Part shown: positions 32,885 through 43,200 of the stretch, piece after piece
How the letters are laid out: every line of letters starts with the position of its first letter
Numbering within the stretch: position 1 is the stretch's first letter
DNA from: Streptococcus sp. CSL10205-OR2
GTDB taxonomy: Bacteria; Bacillota; Bacilli; Lactobacillales; Streptococcaceae
Length of the DNA: 64,000 nucleotides
NCBI RefSeq assembly: GCF_025660655.1
Contig: NZ_JAOTIN010000009.1
Location: 1 to 64,000, forward strand
Direction of reading: 5' to 3'
Notes under the pieces: model-generated
Told to the model about the DNA's origin: nothing
The model's database searches: none
Seen by the model: only the letters and a program-made list of their open reading frames with translations
Made by a program: the position numbers and the translations under genes

Positions 32885-33445
32885 TTAAGCACGAGATACG
32901 TATGACCCTTCGGCAGTGTTGATGATTAATTTTTGACCCACTTCAATAAAGTCAGGAACGTTAACCACTAAACCTGTTTCTAATGTTGCTGGTTTTCCAG
33001 AACCAGTTACTGTTGCACCTTTAATCGATGGTTGTGTCTCAGTAACTGTTAACTCAACTGTTGTTGGAACTGTCACACCAATCACTTCTGTTCCATAAAA
33101 TTGGATTTTCACTTCAGCATTTTCAAGAATATATTTCAATTCGTCTTCAACATTTGCCACTGGTATTTCATACTGATCGTAGCTGTCTGTATCCATAAAG
33201 TAAGCTGTGCCATCCATTTGATAGAGATATTGTGCTGGGTGTGTTTCAATAATGGCTTGTTCGAATTTTTCTTCTGGACGATAGCTAGTATCAAAAGTTG
33301 AGCCAGTACGAACGTCACGCAATTTCATACGCATAATGGTATTGCCTTTTCCTGGTTTATGGTGACTAGCTTCTAATACTTTAATCAATTTTCCATCAGC
33401 TGTTTCAAATGTCATTCCTGCTTTAAGCTTACTTGCTTCAATCAT
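32885..33445 (-). CDS. efp: Translation elongation factor P
   Basis: Rescues ribosomes stalled at consecutive prolines. The three beta-barrel domains are complete in 186 residues. The domain I tip loop [15 protein letters not shown] carries the Lys that is usually modified. No EpmA, EpmB or EarP gene lies nearby, which fits the different modification known in Gram-positives. It leads the efp-asp23-nusB run. Confidence 0.97.
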   Translation of the reverse strand: MIEASKLKAGMTFETADGKLIKVLEASHHKPGKGNTIMRMKLRDVRTGSTFDTSYRPEEKFEQAIIETHPAQYLYQMDGTAYFMDTDSYDQYEIPVANVEDELKYILENAEVKIQFYGTEVIGVTVPTTVELTVTETQPSIKGATVTGSGKPATLETGLVVNVPDFIEVGQKLIINTAEGSYVSRA

Positions 33446-33558
33446 TTTTTTACCTCTTATTAATTATATTTATCATCTCATTTTATCATAAAATCGCCTT
33501 TGTCTCAAATTTTTACGGCAATATTTTATTAGCAATCATTTTGACTTGTTTTATTTTG

Positions 33559-34026
33559 CTATTTTTCTTTAGTATCATCCCCCAAAGTTAATTTGGGCAC
33601 ACCATGTTCTACATACTCCACACCTTTTTGCGCCATTAATTCTTTAGCAAAAGCATGTGGATTGTAAGGCGTTTTATAGGTGATTTTTTTAATACCTGCT
33701 TGTAAAAGAGCCTTTGTGCAATTGATACAAGGGAAATGAGTGACGTAGATTTCTGTATTATCAGTTGAAATACCTTCTTTAGCACACTGAATTAAAGCAT
33801 TCATTTCAGCATGAACAGTCCTGATACAATGGCCGTCTTCCATTTGATGACCGACCTCACTACAATTTGATGTTTCTGAGACGCCACCATTGTAGCCAGT
33901 TGCAATAATACGATTGTTTTTTACCAAAACAGCTCCAACATAAGCTCTATCACAAGTAGAGCGTTTTGAGATGAGTTCAGCATTGGCCATAAAGTAATCT
34001 TGCCAAGTTAAACGATTTTCTGCCAT
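33559..34026 (-). CDS. comEB: Deoxycytidylate deaminase (ComEB/dCMP deaminase family)
   Basis: Zinc deaminase that converts dCMP to dUMP for thymidylate synthesis. The zinc site is complete: [13 protein letters not shown] (His-Ala-Glu) and [14 protein letters not shown]. The start at 34026 follows AGGAGG-like bases. The open frame extends 57 bases upstream into the pepP end and is not used. Length is 155 residues. It lies 11 bases after pepP and so is probably co-transcribed. Confidence 0.93.
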   Translation of the reverse strand: MAENRLTWQDYFMANAELISKRSTCDRAYVGAVLVKNNRIIATGYNGGVSETSNCSEVGHQMEDGHCIRTVHAEMNALIQCAKEGISTDNTEIYVTHFPCINCTKALLQAGIKKITYKTPYNPHAFAKELMAQKGVEYVEHGVPKLTLGDDTKEK

Positions 34027-34037
34027 CACTTTTCCTC

Positions 34038-35096
34038 CTACAAAACAATTAATTCTTTGGGAGCATTTGTTAGCACTTCGCACCCTGTTTCAGTAATCAA
34101 TAAATCATCTTCAATACGAACACCATATTTCCCTTCAAGGTATATGCCTGGCTCATCAGTAATGACCATACCAGCTTTTAATGTCTTGTCACTTTTACCA
34201 AAGAAAGGCAGTTCATGCACATCTAAGCCCATGCCATGACCAATACCATGGGTAAAGTATGGTCCATAGCCTGCTTTTGTAATCACATCTCTTGCAATGC
34301 CATCATAATCTTGATAGCTAAGACCTGCCTTTGCTTTTTTAATCAATTGTTGATTGCTTTGGTAAACCACGTCATAAATGGCACGTTCTTCATCACTCAC
34401 CTGACCAATATGAATGGTTCTTGTCATATCACTAACATAGTGCTGATAAATACAACCAAAGTCAAGGGTTAAGGTTTCGCCGTTTTCAATCACCTTTTGA
34501 CTAGCAACACCGTGTGGCATAGAGGAGCGATAGCCGGAGGCAACAATAGTTTCAAAAGATATCCCAGAAGCCCCCAATTCGCGCATCCGAAAATCAAGAA
34601 AGTTAGCAACTTCAAGTTCTGTTTTACCTGGTTTAATAAAATCAAGGGCATCAACAAAGGCTTGATCAGAAATCTGACAAGCTTTTCTAATCAAAGCAAT
34701 CTCGCTCGCATCCTTGATAATACGTAATTTCTCAATGAAATTAGTTAGAGGCAATAACTCGTAAGCTGAAAAAAGCTCTTTAATCGTTTGATAAAAGGCG
34801 AAAGAAACTTGCTTATCAAACCCAATTTGCTTGATGTTGCTACCTTCAATCATTTTTACGATTTCTGTTAGTGCCGAGCGTGTTTCAATAATCTCAAAGC
34901 CTTTAATCGTTTGCTTAGCAATCAAAGCATATCTAGCATCCGTCAAAAAGAGACGATGATTTTGACTGATAAAAACTGTCCCAGCAGATCCCCAAAAACC
35001 AGTTAAATAGTAAATGTTTTTTTGACCAGTCACAAGAATAGCATCGACATTAGCTTGTGCTAATTTGGCTTCCAGTTTTTTAACTCTCTCTTCCAT
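34038..35096 (-). CDS. pepP: M24-family Xaa-Pro peptidase
   Basis: Metallopeptidase that removes residues before proline, 352 residues. An N-terminal creatinase-type domain ([20 protein letters not shown]) is followed by the pita-bread catalytic domain. Metal ligands appear in [19 protein letters not shown] (two Asp), [14 protein letters not shown] (His) and [20 protein letters not shown] (Glu). It overlaps uvrA by 17 bases. Aminopeptidase P versus prolidase specificity is not settled by sequence alone. Confidence 0.92.
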   Translation of the reverse strand: MEERVKKLEAKLAQANVDAILVTGQKNIYYLTGFWGSAGTVFISQNHRLFLTDARYALIAKQTIKGFEIIETRSALTEIVKMIEGSNIKQIGFDKQVSFAFYQTIKELFSAYELLPLTNFIEKLRIIKDASEIALIRKACQISDQAFVDALDFIKPGKTELEVANFLDFRMRELGASGISFETIVASGYRSSMPHGVASQKVIENGETLTLDFGCIYQHYVSDMTRTIHIGQVSDEERAIYDVVYQSNQQLIKKAKAGLSYQDYDGIARDVITKAGYGPYFTHGIGHGMGLDVHELPFFGKSDKTLKAGMVITDEPGIYLEGKYGVRIEDDLLITETGCEVLTNAPKELIVL

Positions 35097-37917
35097 ATAA
35101 TTTCTCCTTCAAATAATGGCCTGTATAAGAAGAGGCAACTGTTGCAATTTCCTCTGGAGTACCTGTTGCAATAACGGTACCTCCACCATCACCACCTTCT
35201 GGGCCTAAATCAATAATGTGATCAGCTGTTTTAATAACATCAAGATTATGTTCGATGACTAACACAGTGTTTCCTTCTTCAACAAAATGTTCAAGAACTT
35301 TTAAGAGTCGTGCGATATCGTCGGTATGAAGGCCAGTCGTTGGTTCATCAAGAATATAAAAACTCTTTCCAGTTGAACGCTTATGTAATTCACTAGCTAG
35401 TTTCATCCGTTGTGCTTCACCACCTGATAGAGTGGTTGCTGGCTGTCCTAGGGTAATATAGCCTAGACCTACATCTTGAATAGTTTTCACCTTTCTAGCA
35501 ATTTTAGGAATATTGGCAAAAAAATCAACCGCATCATCAACCGTCATGTCTAGGACATCAGCAATATTTTTATCCTTGTAGCGAATATCGAGTGTTTCAC
35601 TGTTGTAACGTTTGCCATGACAGACCTCACACGGCACATAAACATCTGGGAGAAAGTGCATTTCAATCTTAATAATCCCATCACCTGAGCAGGCCTCACA
35701 ACGACCACCTTTAACGTTAAAGCTGAAACGTCCTTTTTTATAACCTCTGATTTTTGCCTCATTGGTTTTTGCAAATAATTCTCTAATATCGTCAAATACA
35801 CCAGTATAAGTGGCTGGGTTGGACCTTGGTGTTCTTCCTATCGGGCTTTGATTGATGTCAATCAAGCGCTCGATTTGTGAAATTCCCGAAATGGTCTTGT
35901 GTTTTCCTGGTTTATCAGAATGACGATTTAATTTTTGAGCGATAGCTTTTTTGAGAATACTATTGACTAGGGTGGACTTCCCAGAACCAGAAACACCAGT
36001 TACGGCAATGAATTTTCCTAACGGAAATCTGACAGAGATATTTTTTAAATTGTTTTCACTGGCACCAGTCACTTCGATGAATTGACCGTTCCCTGAACGT
36101 CTCGTTTGAGGAACTGGAATCTTCTTTTTACCTGAAAGGTATTGCCCTGTAATTGATTTTCTCTTTTTGGCGACTTGTTTGGGTGTTCCTGAGGCAACAA
36201 TTTCACCACCAAATGCGCCAGCACCTGGTCCGACATCAATCAGCCAATCGGCTTGTTTCATCGTGTCTTCATCATGTTCAACCACGATTAAAGTGTTACC
36301 CAAATCCCGCATTTTTTTGAGGCTATCAATCAAACGATCGTTATCTCTTTGGTGAAGACCAATAGAAGGCTCATCAAGCACATACAAGACACCACTTAGG
36401 TTAGAGCCAATTTGAGTGGCCAGTCGAATCCTTTGACTTTCACCACCCGATAAGGTGCCGGCAGAACGCGACAAGGTCAAGTAATTAAGTCCAACATTAT
36501 TTAAAAAGGTCAGTCTATCAGTGATTTCTTTGAGAATGGGCTTTGCAATCATCGCCTCATTAGTTTCTAACTGTAGGGTTGGTAGAACGGCCAAATGATT
36601 TTCAATTGATAAGTCGGATAACTCACCAATATGATAACCACTTTCTCCCCCAACTCTCACTGACAAGGCTTGGTCATTTAAGCGATAGCCATGACAAACA
36701 GAACAAGGCAGTTCATTCATATAAGAACGCATCTGATTTCTCGTGTAATCACTATTGGTTTCATGATAGCGTCGGTTAATATTGGTTAAAATACCTTCAA
36801 AAGCAATAGTAATATCACGGACGCCACCAAATTCATTTTCATAGTGAAAATGAAACTCACGACCATTTGACCCATTTAAAATGATATCTTTGTCCTCTTC
36901 TGACAAAGCTTCAAATGGTGTATCCATATCGATACCAAACTGAGTCATTGCTTGTTCAAGCATTTGCGGATAATAGTTTGATGAAATCGGGTTCCAAGGA
37001 GCAATCGCCCCTTCTCTCAAACTTTTTTGGGGATCTGGAACTACCAAATCCATATCAACGATTAGTTTGTGTCCCAAACCATCACATGTTGAACAAGACC
37101 CAAATGGGGCATTAAATGAAAAGAGACGTGGCTCTAATTCTGGTACTGTAAAACCACAAATGGCACAGGCATAGTGCTCTGAAAAGAGCAACTCATTTCC
37201 ATCCATCGTATCAATAACCACATAACCATCAGAAAAATGAAGCGTTGATTCAACCGAATCAAATAAACGACTTCTGATCCCTTCTTTGTTAACTAAGCGA
37301 TCGACAACCACTTCAATAGTATGTTTTTTATTTTTAGATAACTCGGGGACATCATCAATATCATGAATTTCGCCATTAACCCTTACTCTCACATAACCGT
37401 TTCTTTGAATCTGGTTAAAGACTGTCTTGTGTTGTCCTTTTTTTCCTCTAATCACGGGAGCAAGAATTTGCATGCGCGTCTTTTCAGGTAAGGATAAGAC
37501 CTTATCAACAATTTCTTCAACAGAAGATGCCTTAATAGGCCCATGCCCATTTTTACAATAAGGTGTTCCAACTCTTGCATAGAGAAGCCTTAAATAATCA
37601 TTGATTTCTGTGACTGTTCCAACTGTCGATCTTGGATTTTTACTGGTTGTTTTTTGGTCAATCGAAATAGCTGGACTAAGGCCATCAATAGAGTCAACAT
37701 CAGGTTTATCCATATTACCAAGGAATTGTCTAGCATAGGCAGACAAACTCTCCACGTAACGTCTTTGCCCTTCAGCATAGATGGTATCAAAAGCTAGACT
37801 AGATTTACCAGAACCCGAAAGACCAGTCACCACGACAAATTTGTCTCTTGGGATTTCAACATCGATATTCTTTAAGTTATGGGCTCGTGCCCCTCGAATA
37901 ATTAATTTATTTTGCAT
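35080..37917 (-). CDS. uvrA: Excinuclease ABC subunit A
   Basis: Damage-recognition ATPase of nucleotide excision repair. It has two ABC modules: Walker [14 protein letters not shown] and [12 protein letters not shown], with signatures [12 protein letters not shown] and [12 protein letters not shown]. The zinc clusters include [10 protein letters not shown] with CSTCDG, and CEACSGDG with CEVCHG. Start 37917 is preceded by AAAGAGAG, which gives 945 residues. An ATG at 37935 is in frame but poorly placed. The promoter carries TGTTATAAT and a leader hairpin. Confidence 0.97.
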   Translation of the reverse strand: MQNKLIIRGARAHNLKNIDVEIPRDKFVVVTGLSGSGKSSLAFDTIYAEGQRRYVESLSAYARQFLGNMDKPDVDSIDGLSPAISIDQKTTSKNPRSTVGTVTEINDYLRLLYARVGTPYCKNGHGPIKASSVEEIVDKVLSLPEKTRMQILAPVIRGKKGQHKTVFNQIQRNGYVRVRVNGEIHDIDDVPELSKNKKHTIEVVVDRLVNKEGIRSRLFDSVESTLHFSDGYVVIDTMDGNELLFSEHYACAICGFTVPELEPRLFSFNAPFGSCSTCDGLGHKLIVDMDLVVPDPQKSLREGAIAPWNPISSNYYPQMLEQAMTQFGIDMDTPFEALSEEDKDIILNGSNGREFHFHYENEFGGVRDITIAFEGILTNINRRYHETNSDYTRNQMRSYMNELPCSVCHGYRLNDQALSVRVGGESGYHIGELSDLSIENHLAVLPTLQLETNEAMIAKPILKEITDRLTFLNNVGLNYLTLSRSAGTLSGGESQRIRLATQIGSNLSGVLYVLDEPSIGLHQRDNDRLIDSLKKMRDLGNTLIVVEHDEDTMKQADWLIDVGPGAGAFGGEIVASGTPKQVAKKRKSITGQYLSGKKKIPVPQTRRSGNGQFIEVTGASENNLKNISVRFPLGKFIAVTGVSGSGKSTLVNSILKKAIAQKLNRHSDKPGKHKTISGISQIERLIDINQSPIGRTPRSNPATYTGVFDDIRELFAKTNEAKIRGYKKGRFSFNVKGGRCEACSGDGIIKIEMHFLPDVYVPCEVCHGKRYNSETLDIRYKDKNIADVLDMTVDDAVDFFANIPKIARKVKTIQDVGLGYITLGQPATTLSGGEAQRMKLASELHKRSTGKSFYILDEPTTGLHTDDIARLLKVLEHFVEEGNTVLVIEHNLDVIKTADHIIDLGPEGGDGGGTVIATGTPEEIATVASSYTGHYLKEKLYGRES

Positions 37918-37938
37918 GATTTGACTCTCTTTCATCTC

Positions 37939-37974
37939 ACAATGCGTTTAAATCGCATTGTCTTTATTATAACA
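37939..37974 (-). promoter_or_regulatory. uvrA -10 element and leader inverted repeat
   Basis: Extended -10 TGTTATAAT (37966-37974, minus strand) is followed by a perfect 8-bp inverted repeat ACAATGCG/CGCATTGT with a 7-base spacer (37939-37961). The repeat would begin at about the transcription start, so it is either a 5' mRNA hairpin or an operator. Confidence 0.5.
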
Positions 37975-38058
37975 AAATTTCTATTAATCAGTTACCCACA
38001 AAATTGATAATTTGTAGTATAATAGTACAATACACGAAAACATTAAGGAGGGCTACTG

Positions 38059-39003
38059 ATGAAACAAATGTTTCTTTCACGAGCAACACATTTTGAAGAA
38101 ATTCAAACATTTGAGCCAGGTGCTTGGATTAATTTGGTAAACCCCTCCCAGGAAGAATCTATCAGTTTAGCCGAAACCTTCAACATCGATATTGCCGATT
38201 TACGCGCACCTCTTGATGCGGAAGAAACTTCTCGTGTGTCAGTTGAAGACGACTACACCCTTATTTTGGTCGACGTCCCAACCTATGAAGAACGTAATAA
38301 CAAAACCTACTATGTCACTATTCCTTTGGGTATTATTATTACTAAAACGGCTGTTATCACAACTTGTTTAGAAGAATTAACACTCTTTGATAATTTTTTT
38401 AATAAACGTGTCAAAAACTTCAATACCTTTATGAAAACACGTTTTGTTTTCCAGATTTTATATCGCAATGCTGAACTTTATCTATCAGCCTTAAGAACAA
38501 TTGACCGTCAAACAGACCGTATCGAAGCTAGATTAGAACGTGCCACAAGAAATGAACAATTGATTGACATGATGGAACTTGAAAAATCCATTGTCTATCT
38601 GAAAGCGTCTTTAAAATTTAATGAACGAATTGTCAAAAAATTAGCTAGTCATAATAGTAGTTTGAAAAAATATGTTGAAGACGAAGATCTGTTAGAAGAT
38701 ACCTTAATTGAAACACAACAGGCGATTGAGATGGCAGGGATTTATGAAAATGTCCTTAATGCCATGACAGAAACCACAGCTTCAATTATTTCCAACAACC
38801 AAAATACAATTATGAAAACTCTTGCCTTGATGACAATGGCACTGGATATTCCAACAGTGGTCTTTTCGGCCTACGGGATGAACTTTAAAGATAATAACCT
38901 ACCTTTAAATGACATGCCACAAGCTTTTTGGTTAATTGTTTTATTAGCAGCGATTGGTAGTGCTTCCGTTGTTATTTACTTTTTCAGGAAAAAATGGTTC
39001 TAA
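38059..39003 (+). CDS. corA: CorA-family magnesium/divalent cation transporter
   Basis: Homopentameric cation channel. The large cytoplasmic N-terminal domain is followed by two C-terminal membrane helices; the first ends in the selectivity motif GMN (AYGMNFKDNN), the second ends with KKW. Length is 314 residues. A strong AAGGAGGG site precedes the start. It is divergent from uvrA and followed at 24 bp by a membrane protein gene. Confidence 0.94.
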   Translation: MKQMFLSRATHFEEIQTFEPGAWINLVNPSQEESISLAETFNIDIADLRAPLDAEETSRVSVEDDYTLILVDVPTYEERNNKTYYVTIPLGIIITKTAVITTCLEELTLFDNFFNKRVKNFNTFMKTRFVFQILYRNAELYLSALRTIDRQTDRIEARLERATRNEQLIDMMELEKSIVYLKASLKFNERIVKKLASHNSSLKKYVEDEDLLEDTLIETQQAIEMAGIYENVLNAMTETTASIISNNQNTIMKTLALMTMALDIPTVVFSAYGMNFKDNNLPLNDMPQAFWLIVLLAAIGSASVVIYFFRKKWF

Positions 39004-39027
39004 TAGACAGATACAGGAGAAAAACAC

Positions 39028-39687
39028 ATGCAAATGCTTAATGACCTTACTAAAAAAAATCAAGAATTTATCCATATCGCAACCAATCAATTGATTAAAG
39101 ATGGTAAAAATGATGAGGAAATCAAAACAATTCTAGAAGACATCATTCCTCAAATATTAGAACAACAAAAAAAAGGGGTTCCTGCCAGAACATTTCTAGG
39201 AGCCCCAACAACTTGGGCTAGCCAGTTTAGTGATGAGGCATTACAAAAAGAAAAAGAAACCGCCGCAAAAAATACCAATCCTTGGTTAATGTGGCTAGAT
39301 ACCTCCCTTTTATTTATTGCTATCGTTGCCTTTGTTAATGCTGTTATGAATCTTGTTAACCCTGCAGCTGCAACAACTGGTATTTTATCACTCATCCTCC
39401 TTGGATTTGGTGGTGGTGGTGCCATGTATGCCGTCTACCATAATATTTATCGTCATACAGGAAAACCCAAATCACAACGACCTAGCTTTTTAAAAACAAT
39501 TGGTATTTTAACACTAGCTATGGCACTTTGGCTCTTAGTTTCAGCTTCATCAAGCTTTTTACCAACAAGTATTAACATTCCTCTACCTTTTATGGGACTT
39601 TTAATCGTTGCAGCTATTGCTTTTGGTGCCCGTTATTATCTCCAAAAGAAATACAATGTCTTAAATGCGATGACACCTCAACGCTAA
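39028..39687 (+). CDS. DUF1129-family membrane protein
   Basis: A 219-residue protein of unknown function that regularly follows corA in streptococci. The N-terminal ~85 residues are soluble and charged (LTKKNQEFIHIATNQLIKDG). Four membrane segments follow, from about 92 to 205, including a glycine-rich LLGFGGGGAMYAV. The close spacing after corA and the shared terminator suggest a common transcript, so a role in cation handling is possible but unproven. Confidence 0.85.
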   Translation: MQMLNDLTKKNQEFIHIATNQLIKDGKNDEEIKTILEDIIPQILEQQKKGVPARTFLGAPTTWASQFSDEALQKEKETAAKNTNPWLMWLDTSLLFIAIVAFVNAVMNLVNPAAATTGILSLILLGFGGGGAMYAVYHNIYRHTGKPKSQRPSFLKTIGILTLAMALWLLVSASSSFLPTSINIPLPFMGLLIVAAIAFGARYYLQKKYNVLNAMTPQR

Positions 39688-39719
39688 TAATCTCCTAAGA
39701 GTGATTAAAATAGAAGTCT

Positions 39720-39746
39720 AAAAGGATGACCTAGGTCATCCTTTTT
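39720..39746 (+). terminator. Terminator after the corA operon
   Basis: An uninterrupted palindrome AAAAGGATGACC with GGTCATCCTTTT and a central TA, ending in six U. Its symmetry lets it serve also against read-through from the minus strand. Confidence 0.9.
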
Positions 39747-39783
39747 TATGTTATGTTATTTCAATTCAATACCTTATCCGTCA

Positions 39784-40323
39784 TTAGAGTTCAGCAATTT
39801 GATACAATTCTAATTCTGCTGCTGTCTCAGTCCCAAACATATTGAGCATGATTTTAACTTTGTTATTTTCAATTTCAACCACACGACCTTCTTGACCCAT
39901 AAAGGCACCGTCAATAATTTGAACCATATCGCCTTCTTTGATATTGGTATCAATGACATCAACAGATTGTCCCATCGAAATCAAGATGGCTCTAATTTCT
40001 TCTTCAAGAAGTGGTGTTGGTTTTGAACGGTTACCATGTGAACCAACAAACCCTGTAACATTTGGTGTGTTACGAACAACAAACCAAGCCTCATCCGTCA
40101 TAACCATTTCCACTAAAACATAACCTGGAAAACGGTTTTCTTCAATTTCTTTGGTTTGACCATTTTTTTCAACATTAACAGTCTGTGTTGGAATTTCAAC
40201 ACGTAAAATATTTTCAAGCATGTTGTATGTTTGTGCTCGTTGTAATAAATTCTCTTTTACTTTATTTTCATATCCTGAATAAGTTTGTAATACAAACCAT
40301 CCTTTGTCAAAACTATCTAACAT
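39784..40323 (-). CDS. nusG: Transcription termination/antitermination protein NusG
   Basis: Binds RNA polymerase and affects pausing and termination. The NGN domain contains WFVLQTYSGYENKVKENLL and FPGYVLVEMVMTDEAWFVVRNTPNVTGF; the C-terminal KOW domain has EGDMVQIIDGAFMGQEGRV. Start 40323 is supported by AAAGGAAAC; an in-frame ATG at 40338 would place that site inside the gene. Length is 179 residues. It has its own promoter and an unusual terminator-like leader hairpin. Confidence 0.96.
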   Translation of the reverse strand: MLDSFDKGWFVLQTYSGYENKVKENLLQRAQTYNMLENILRVEIPTQTVNVEKNGQTKEIEENRFPGYVLVEMVMTDEAWFVVRNTPNVTGFVGSHGNRSKPTPLLEEEIRAILISMGQSVDVIDTNIKEGDMVQIIDGAFMGQEGRVVEIENNKVKIMLNMFGTETAAELELYQIAEL

Positions 40324-40341
40324 AGTGTTTCCTTTCATAAT

Positions 40342-40366
40342 AAAAAAGCCGAAATCGGCTTTTTGT
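40342..40366 (-). terminator. Terminator-like hairpin inside the nusG leader
   Basis: Stem AAAAAGCCGA with TCGGCTTTTT (40343-40352 with 40355-40364) runs into a U-run and ends only eight bases before the nusG ribosome site. It lies downstream of the nusG promoter, not before it. Confidence 0.85.
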
Positions 40367-40378
40367 TTGTTGTTTTTT

Positions 40379-40408
40379 ATTATATCACAAAAGCCTAGAG
40401 GGTTGCAA
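40379..40408 (-). promoter_or_regulatory. nusG promoter
   Basis: Minus-strand -35 TTGCAA (40403-40408), 18-base spacer, extended -10 TGATATAAT (TATAAT at 40379-40384). Expected transcription start is about 40372, giving a leader of about 50 bases that contains the hairpin. Confidence 0.75.
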
Positions 40409-40410
40409 AT

Positions 40411-40587
40411 CTAAAATCGACTTAATAAATCTAATATCCCTAAAGAAAGTAGATGGTCAAAAATAAATATGATTAGTGCAAAAAAGGCTGTGTATTCTAA
40501 AATAGAAATAAAATCATGCCAACGTTTTTTTCTATTTGGCCATGTTGTTTCTTTTAGTAATGTGAAAATACCTTTAATAAACGTCAC
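40411..40587 (-). CDS. secE: Preprotein translocase subunit SecE
   Basis: Small essential SecYEG component with one membrane span. The conserved helix before the span is visible as FTLLKETTWPNRKKRWHDF. The start is the GTG at 40587, preceded by AAGGAG, giving 58 residues. The frame stays open upstream to 40632, but those codons overlap rpmG and are not conserved in kind. It follows the rpmG stop by ten bases. Confidence 0.93.
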   Translation of the reverse strand: MTFIKGIFTLLKETTWPNRKKRWHDFISILEYTAFFALIIFIFDHLLSLGILDLLSRF

Positions 40588-40597
40588 GAGAGTCTCC

Positions 40598-40750
40598 TTA
40601 TCTGGTTTCTTTATGTAGTGTGTAACGGCCACAATGTTTACAAAATTTATTAACCTCTAGTCTTGTTGTTTTTGGTGTAGAACTTATTGTTATCGAATAA
40701 TTCCTTGAACCACAGTCAACACAAGCTAGACTTGCTTTTTTTTGAGTCAT
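40598..40750 (-). CDS. rpmG: 50S ribosomal protein L33
   Basis: A 50-residue gene found by translating the gap between pbp2A and secE. The product starts [18 protein letters not shown] and ends HKETR. It has two CxxC pairs (CVDC at 10-13, CKHC near 37-40), the zinc-binding form of L33. GGAGG lies six bases upstream. The order rpmG-secE-nusG is usual for streptococci. Confidence 0.95.
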   Translation of the reverse strand: MTQKKASLACVDCGSRNYSITISSTPKTTRLEVNKFCKHCGRYTLHKETR

Positions 40751-40798
40751 AACGCCTCCGTAGATTTCATTTTATCATTATTTCATCATTCGCGCAAG

Positions 40799-43072
40799 TT
40801 ATCTGAAGTAATCTACGATATCTTGCCATGTGTCTTGAACACGCTCAATAATACCTGACTCATCAACAGCACTTCTGATATTTTTAGCAGCTTCTTGAAC
40901 TGATTCTTGCAAGCTATCAATGATACCTTGAGACTGTTCTTCAATTTCTGTATTGGTTACAGCAGAAATACCATTTTCCTCATAGGTACTATTTTCACTA
41001 AAGGCTGTTCCTTCAGTATAAGGCAAGATATAGCTGGCCTGCACACTAAAAATAGTCGAGGCGGTTCCTGCACTTGAATCAGTCAGATAATGATTTTCAT
41101 CAGGTTTATCAAAACCAATCCATTGACTGATGACAACGTCTGGTGTATACCCAATAACCCATTGATCTGTTGCTAAATCAGGATTAAAATCTGCTTCTGT
41201 TGTTCCTGTTTTTCCGGCTAACGTATAGCCATAGACATTAGCATTAACACCCGTACCATTTGAAAAGGTTCCAAGCATCATACTGGTCATTTTTTTGGCT
41301 TCTGATTGACTTAATACCTTGGTTGAAGTTGGTTTAAACTCTTTTAAAACGGTACCACTAGCTGTTTCGATTCTCGTGATGAGATGAGCTTTTGGCATGA
41401 CACCGTTATTGGCAAAAGCAGCATAAGCTTGAGCCATTTCTAATGGGTTTGTTGATACACCTGACCCAAGTGCAACCCCTAATTCTTTCTTGGTTTTTGA
41501 TAAATTCAAGCCAAATTTTTCACCGTAAGAGAAGGCCTTATTAATACCTAATTCTTTAACTGTATAAACAGCAGGAATATTATAGGAATTAGCTAAAGCT
41601 TGATACATTGGCACAGACTCTGATTCAAAACCTCCATAATTATGAGGGGTATAGCCATCAAAATCTTGCACCATATTAGGTAATTCCCTTTCAGGTTGCC
41701 AACCAGAAGCAATAGCAGGTGAATAAACCACTAAAGGTTTAATAGTTGAAGCTGGGCTTCTTTGTGCTTGTGTGGCATAATTAAAACTTCTAAAAATTGT
41801 TTCTTCTGAGCTATTAACACGACCAACAAGTCCACGCACACCACCATCTTTAGGATCAAGAGCAACACTAGCTCCTTGAACACTTGTGCCATCGACGTAA
41901 GAAATCGGAAACAAATCATCATTGTTAAAAGTTTCTTGCATCCCAATTTGATAATTTTGATCCAAGGCGGTATAAATTTTATAGCCATTATTAACGATAT
42001 CTTTCTCACTTAAACCGTATTCTTCAATGGCTTCATTAATAACTGCATCAAAGTAAGACGGATATTTATAATCATCAACTTTACCAGCATAGGTATCGCT
42101 GAGACGCTCTTCTATGTTAACAGCCATATACTCATCAGCAACACTTTGTTCTATTTTTCCTGCATCAACCATCGCTTGAAGGACTGTGTTACGACGATTA
42201 GTCGCATTTTCAATCGAATAATAAGGATTGTAGATTTCTGGTCCTTTTAACATACCAGCAAGAGTTGCTGCTTCATCAAGACTCAACTGACTGGCTGAGA
42301 CACCAAAATATTTCTGGCTGGCATCCTCAACACCCCAAACACCATTTCCAAAATAAGAATTGTTAAGATACATGGTTAAAATATCATCTTTACTGTATTT
42401 TTTTGTCAATTCAAGTGCTAAGAAAAATTCACGCGCCTTACGTTTAATGGTTTGGTCTTGTGTGAGATAAGCATTTTTTGCCAGTTGCTGAGTGATGGTT
42501 GAACCACCTCCTGAACGACCTAGTGTTAAAACAGCAAGAAGTGTTCTTTGGAAATTAATACCATTATTTTCATAAAAACTTCTATCCTCAGTAGCAATGA
42601 CAGCCATCTCTAAATCATCACTAATGGCATCAAGTTCAACATAACTCCCTTTTTGCCCCGATAGAGTCCCTGCATATTCTCCTTCACGGTCATAGATAAC
42701 GGTTGTTGCTCTAAGAGCACTTTGAAGGTCAGAAACATTGGCTGTTTTAGCAAGGTAAAACAAGTAGCCACTAATCAGTAAAATCAGAGTTGAAAAAATG
42801 ATAATCATTATTTTTGTCAGGTTATAGCGACGCCAAAACTTTCTAATCGGATTATTAGGCGACAACTGAAAGCGGTGGAAAAATCCTTTTGGCTTCGACT
42901 CTTTATGTGAGACGGGATTGCTACGTTGATAAGAGCTTCTCCTTTCAAAAGACTCGTTTGTTGGGAGCTCCTCGTCTTCGTCAATTATTTTTTCTTCTGT
43001 TGTTTCTTCATCCGTTAATACTTGTTCATCGTCTGGAAAAAACTTTTTCTTTAATACATCTAAAATAGTCAT
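40799..43072 (-). CDS. pbp2A: Class A penicillin-binding protein 2A
   Basis: Bifunctional peptidoglycan synthase. A cytoplasmic tail of about 90 residues, rich in charge, precedes one membrane span (IMIIIFSTLILLISGYLFYL). The GT51 transglycosylase contains ATEDRSFYENNGINF and GGGSTITQQLAKN. The transpeptidase motifs are SPASTIKPL (SxxK), SYN and KTGTT. I start at the ATG 43072 (757 residues); a GTG two codons earlier is possible. The promoter sits so close that the mRNA may be leaderless. Confidence 0.95.
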   Translation of the reverse strand: MTILDVLKKKFFPDDEQVLTDEETTEEKIIDEDEELPTNESFERRSSYQRSNPVSHKESKPKGFFHRFQLSPNNPIRKFWRRYNLTKIMIIIFSTLILLISGYLFYLAKTANVSDLQSALRATTVIYDREGEYAGTLSGQKGSYVELDAISDDLEMAVIATEDRSFYENNGINFQRTLLAVLTLGRSGGGSTITQQLAKNAYLTQDQTIKRKAREFFLALELTKKYSKDDILTMYLNNSYFGNGVWGVEDASQKYFGVSASQLSLDEAATLAGMLKGPEIYNPYYSIENATNRRNTVLQAMVDAGKIEQSVADEYMAVNIEERLSDTYAGKVDDYKYPSYFDAVINEAIEEYGLSEKDIVNNGYKIYTALDQNYQIGMQETFNNDDLFPISYVDGTSVQGASVALDPKDGGVRGLVGRVNSSEETIFRSFNYATQAQRSPASTIKPLVVYSPAIASGWQPERELPNMVQDFDGYTPHNYGGFESESVPMYQALANSYNIPAVYTVKELGINKAFSYGEKFGLNLSKTKKELGVALGSGVSTNPLEMAQAYAAFANNGVMPKAHLITRIETASGTVLKEFKPTSTKVLSQSEAKKMTSMMLGTFSNGTGVNANVYGYTLAGKTGTTEADFNPDLATDQWVIGYTPDVVISQWIGFDKPDENHYLTDSSAGTASTIFSVQASYILPYTEGTAFSENSTYEENGISAVTNTEIEEQSQGIIDSLQESVQEAAKNIRSAVDESGIIERVQDTWQDIVDYFR

Positions 43073-43078
43073 ACCCAC

Positions 43079-43107
43079 ATTATAGCAATTTCTAGGAAAA
43101 TCGTCAT
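43079..43107 (-). promoter_or_regulatory. pbp2A promoter abutting the start codon
   Basis: Minus-strand -35 ATGACG (43102-43107), 17-base spacer, extended -10 TGCTATAAT (TATAAT 43079-43084). Only six bases separate the -10 from the ATG at 43072, so transcription should start at or next to the start codon. Confidence 0.65.
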
Positions 43108-43185
43108 AATAAAATTGTTTCTACTCTTTTTTGATGATAAGAATCATTTTTCAACTAAGCTTACTTATGAAAAATATTTAGAAGA

Positions 43186-43194
43186 TGGTATAAT
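43186..43194 (+). promoter_or_regulatory. Extended -10 abutting the RluD-type gene
   Basis: TGGTATAAT (TATAAT 43189-43194) lies six bases before the ATG at 43201. No ribosome site exists in between and no good -35 is seen, as is common for TGn-type promoters. Confidence 0.6.
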
Positions 43195-43200
43195 AAAACT

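Noticed and set aside
37981..38058. Standard -35/-10 promoter for corA around the TATAAT at 38018-38023
   Set aside because: The nearest TTGATA is only eight bases away and no -35 occurs at normal spacing, so only a -10 can be claimed.
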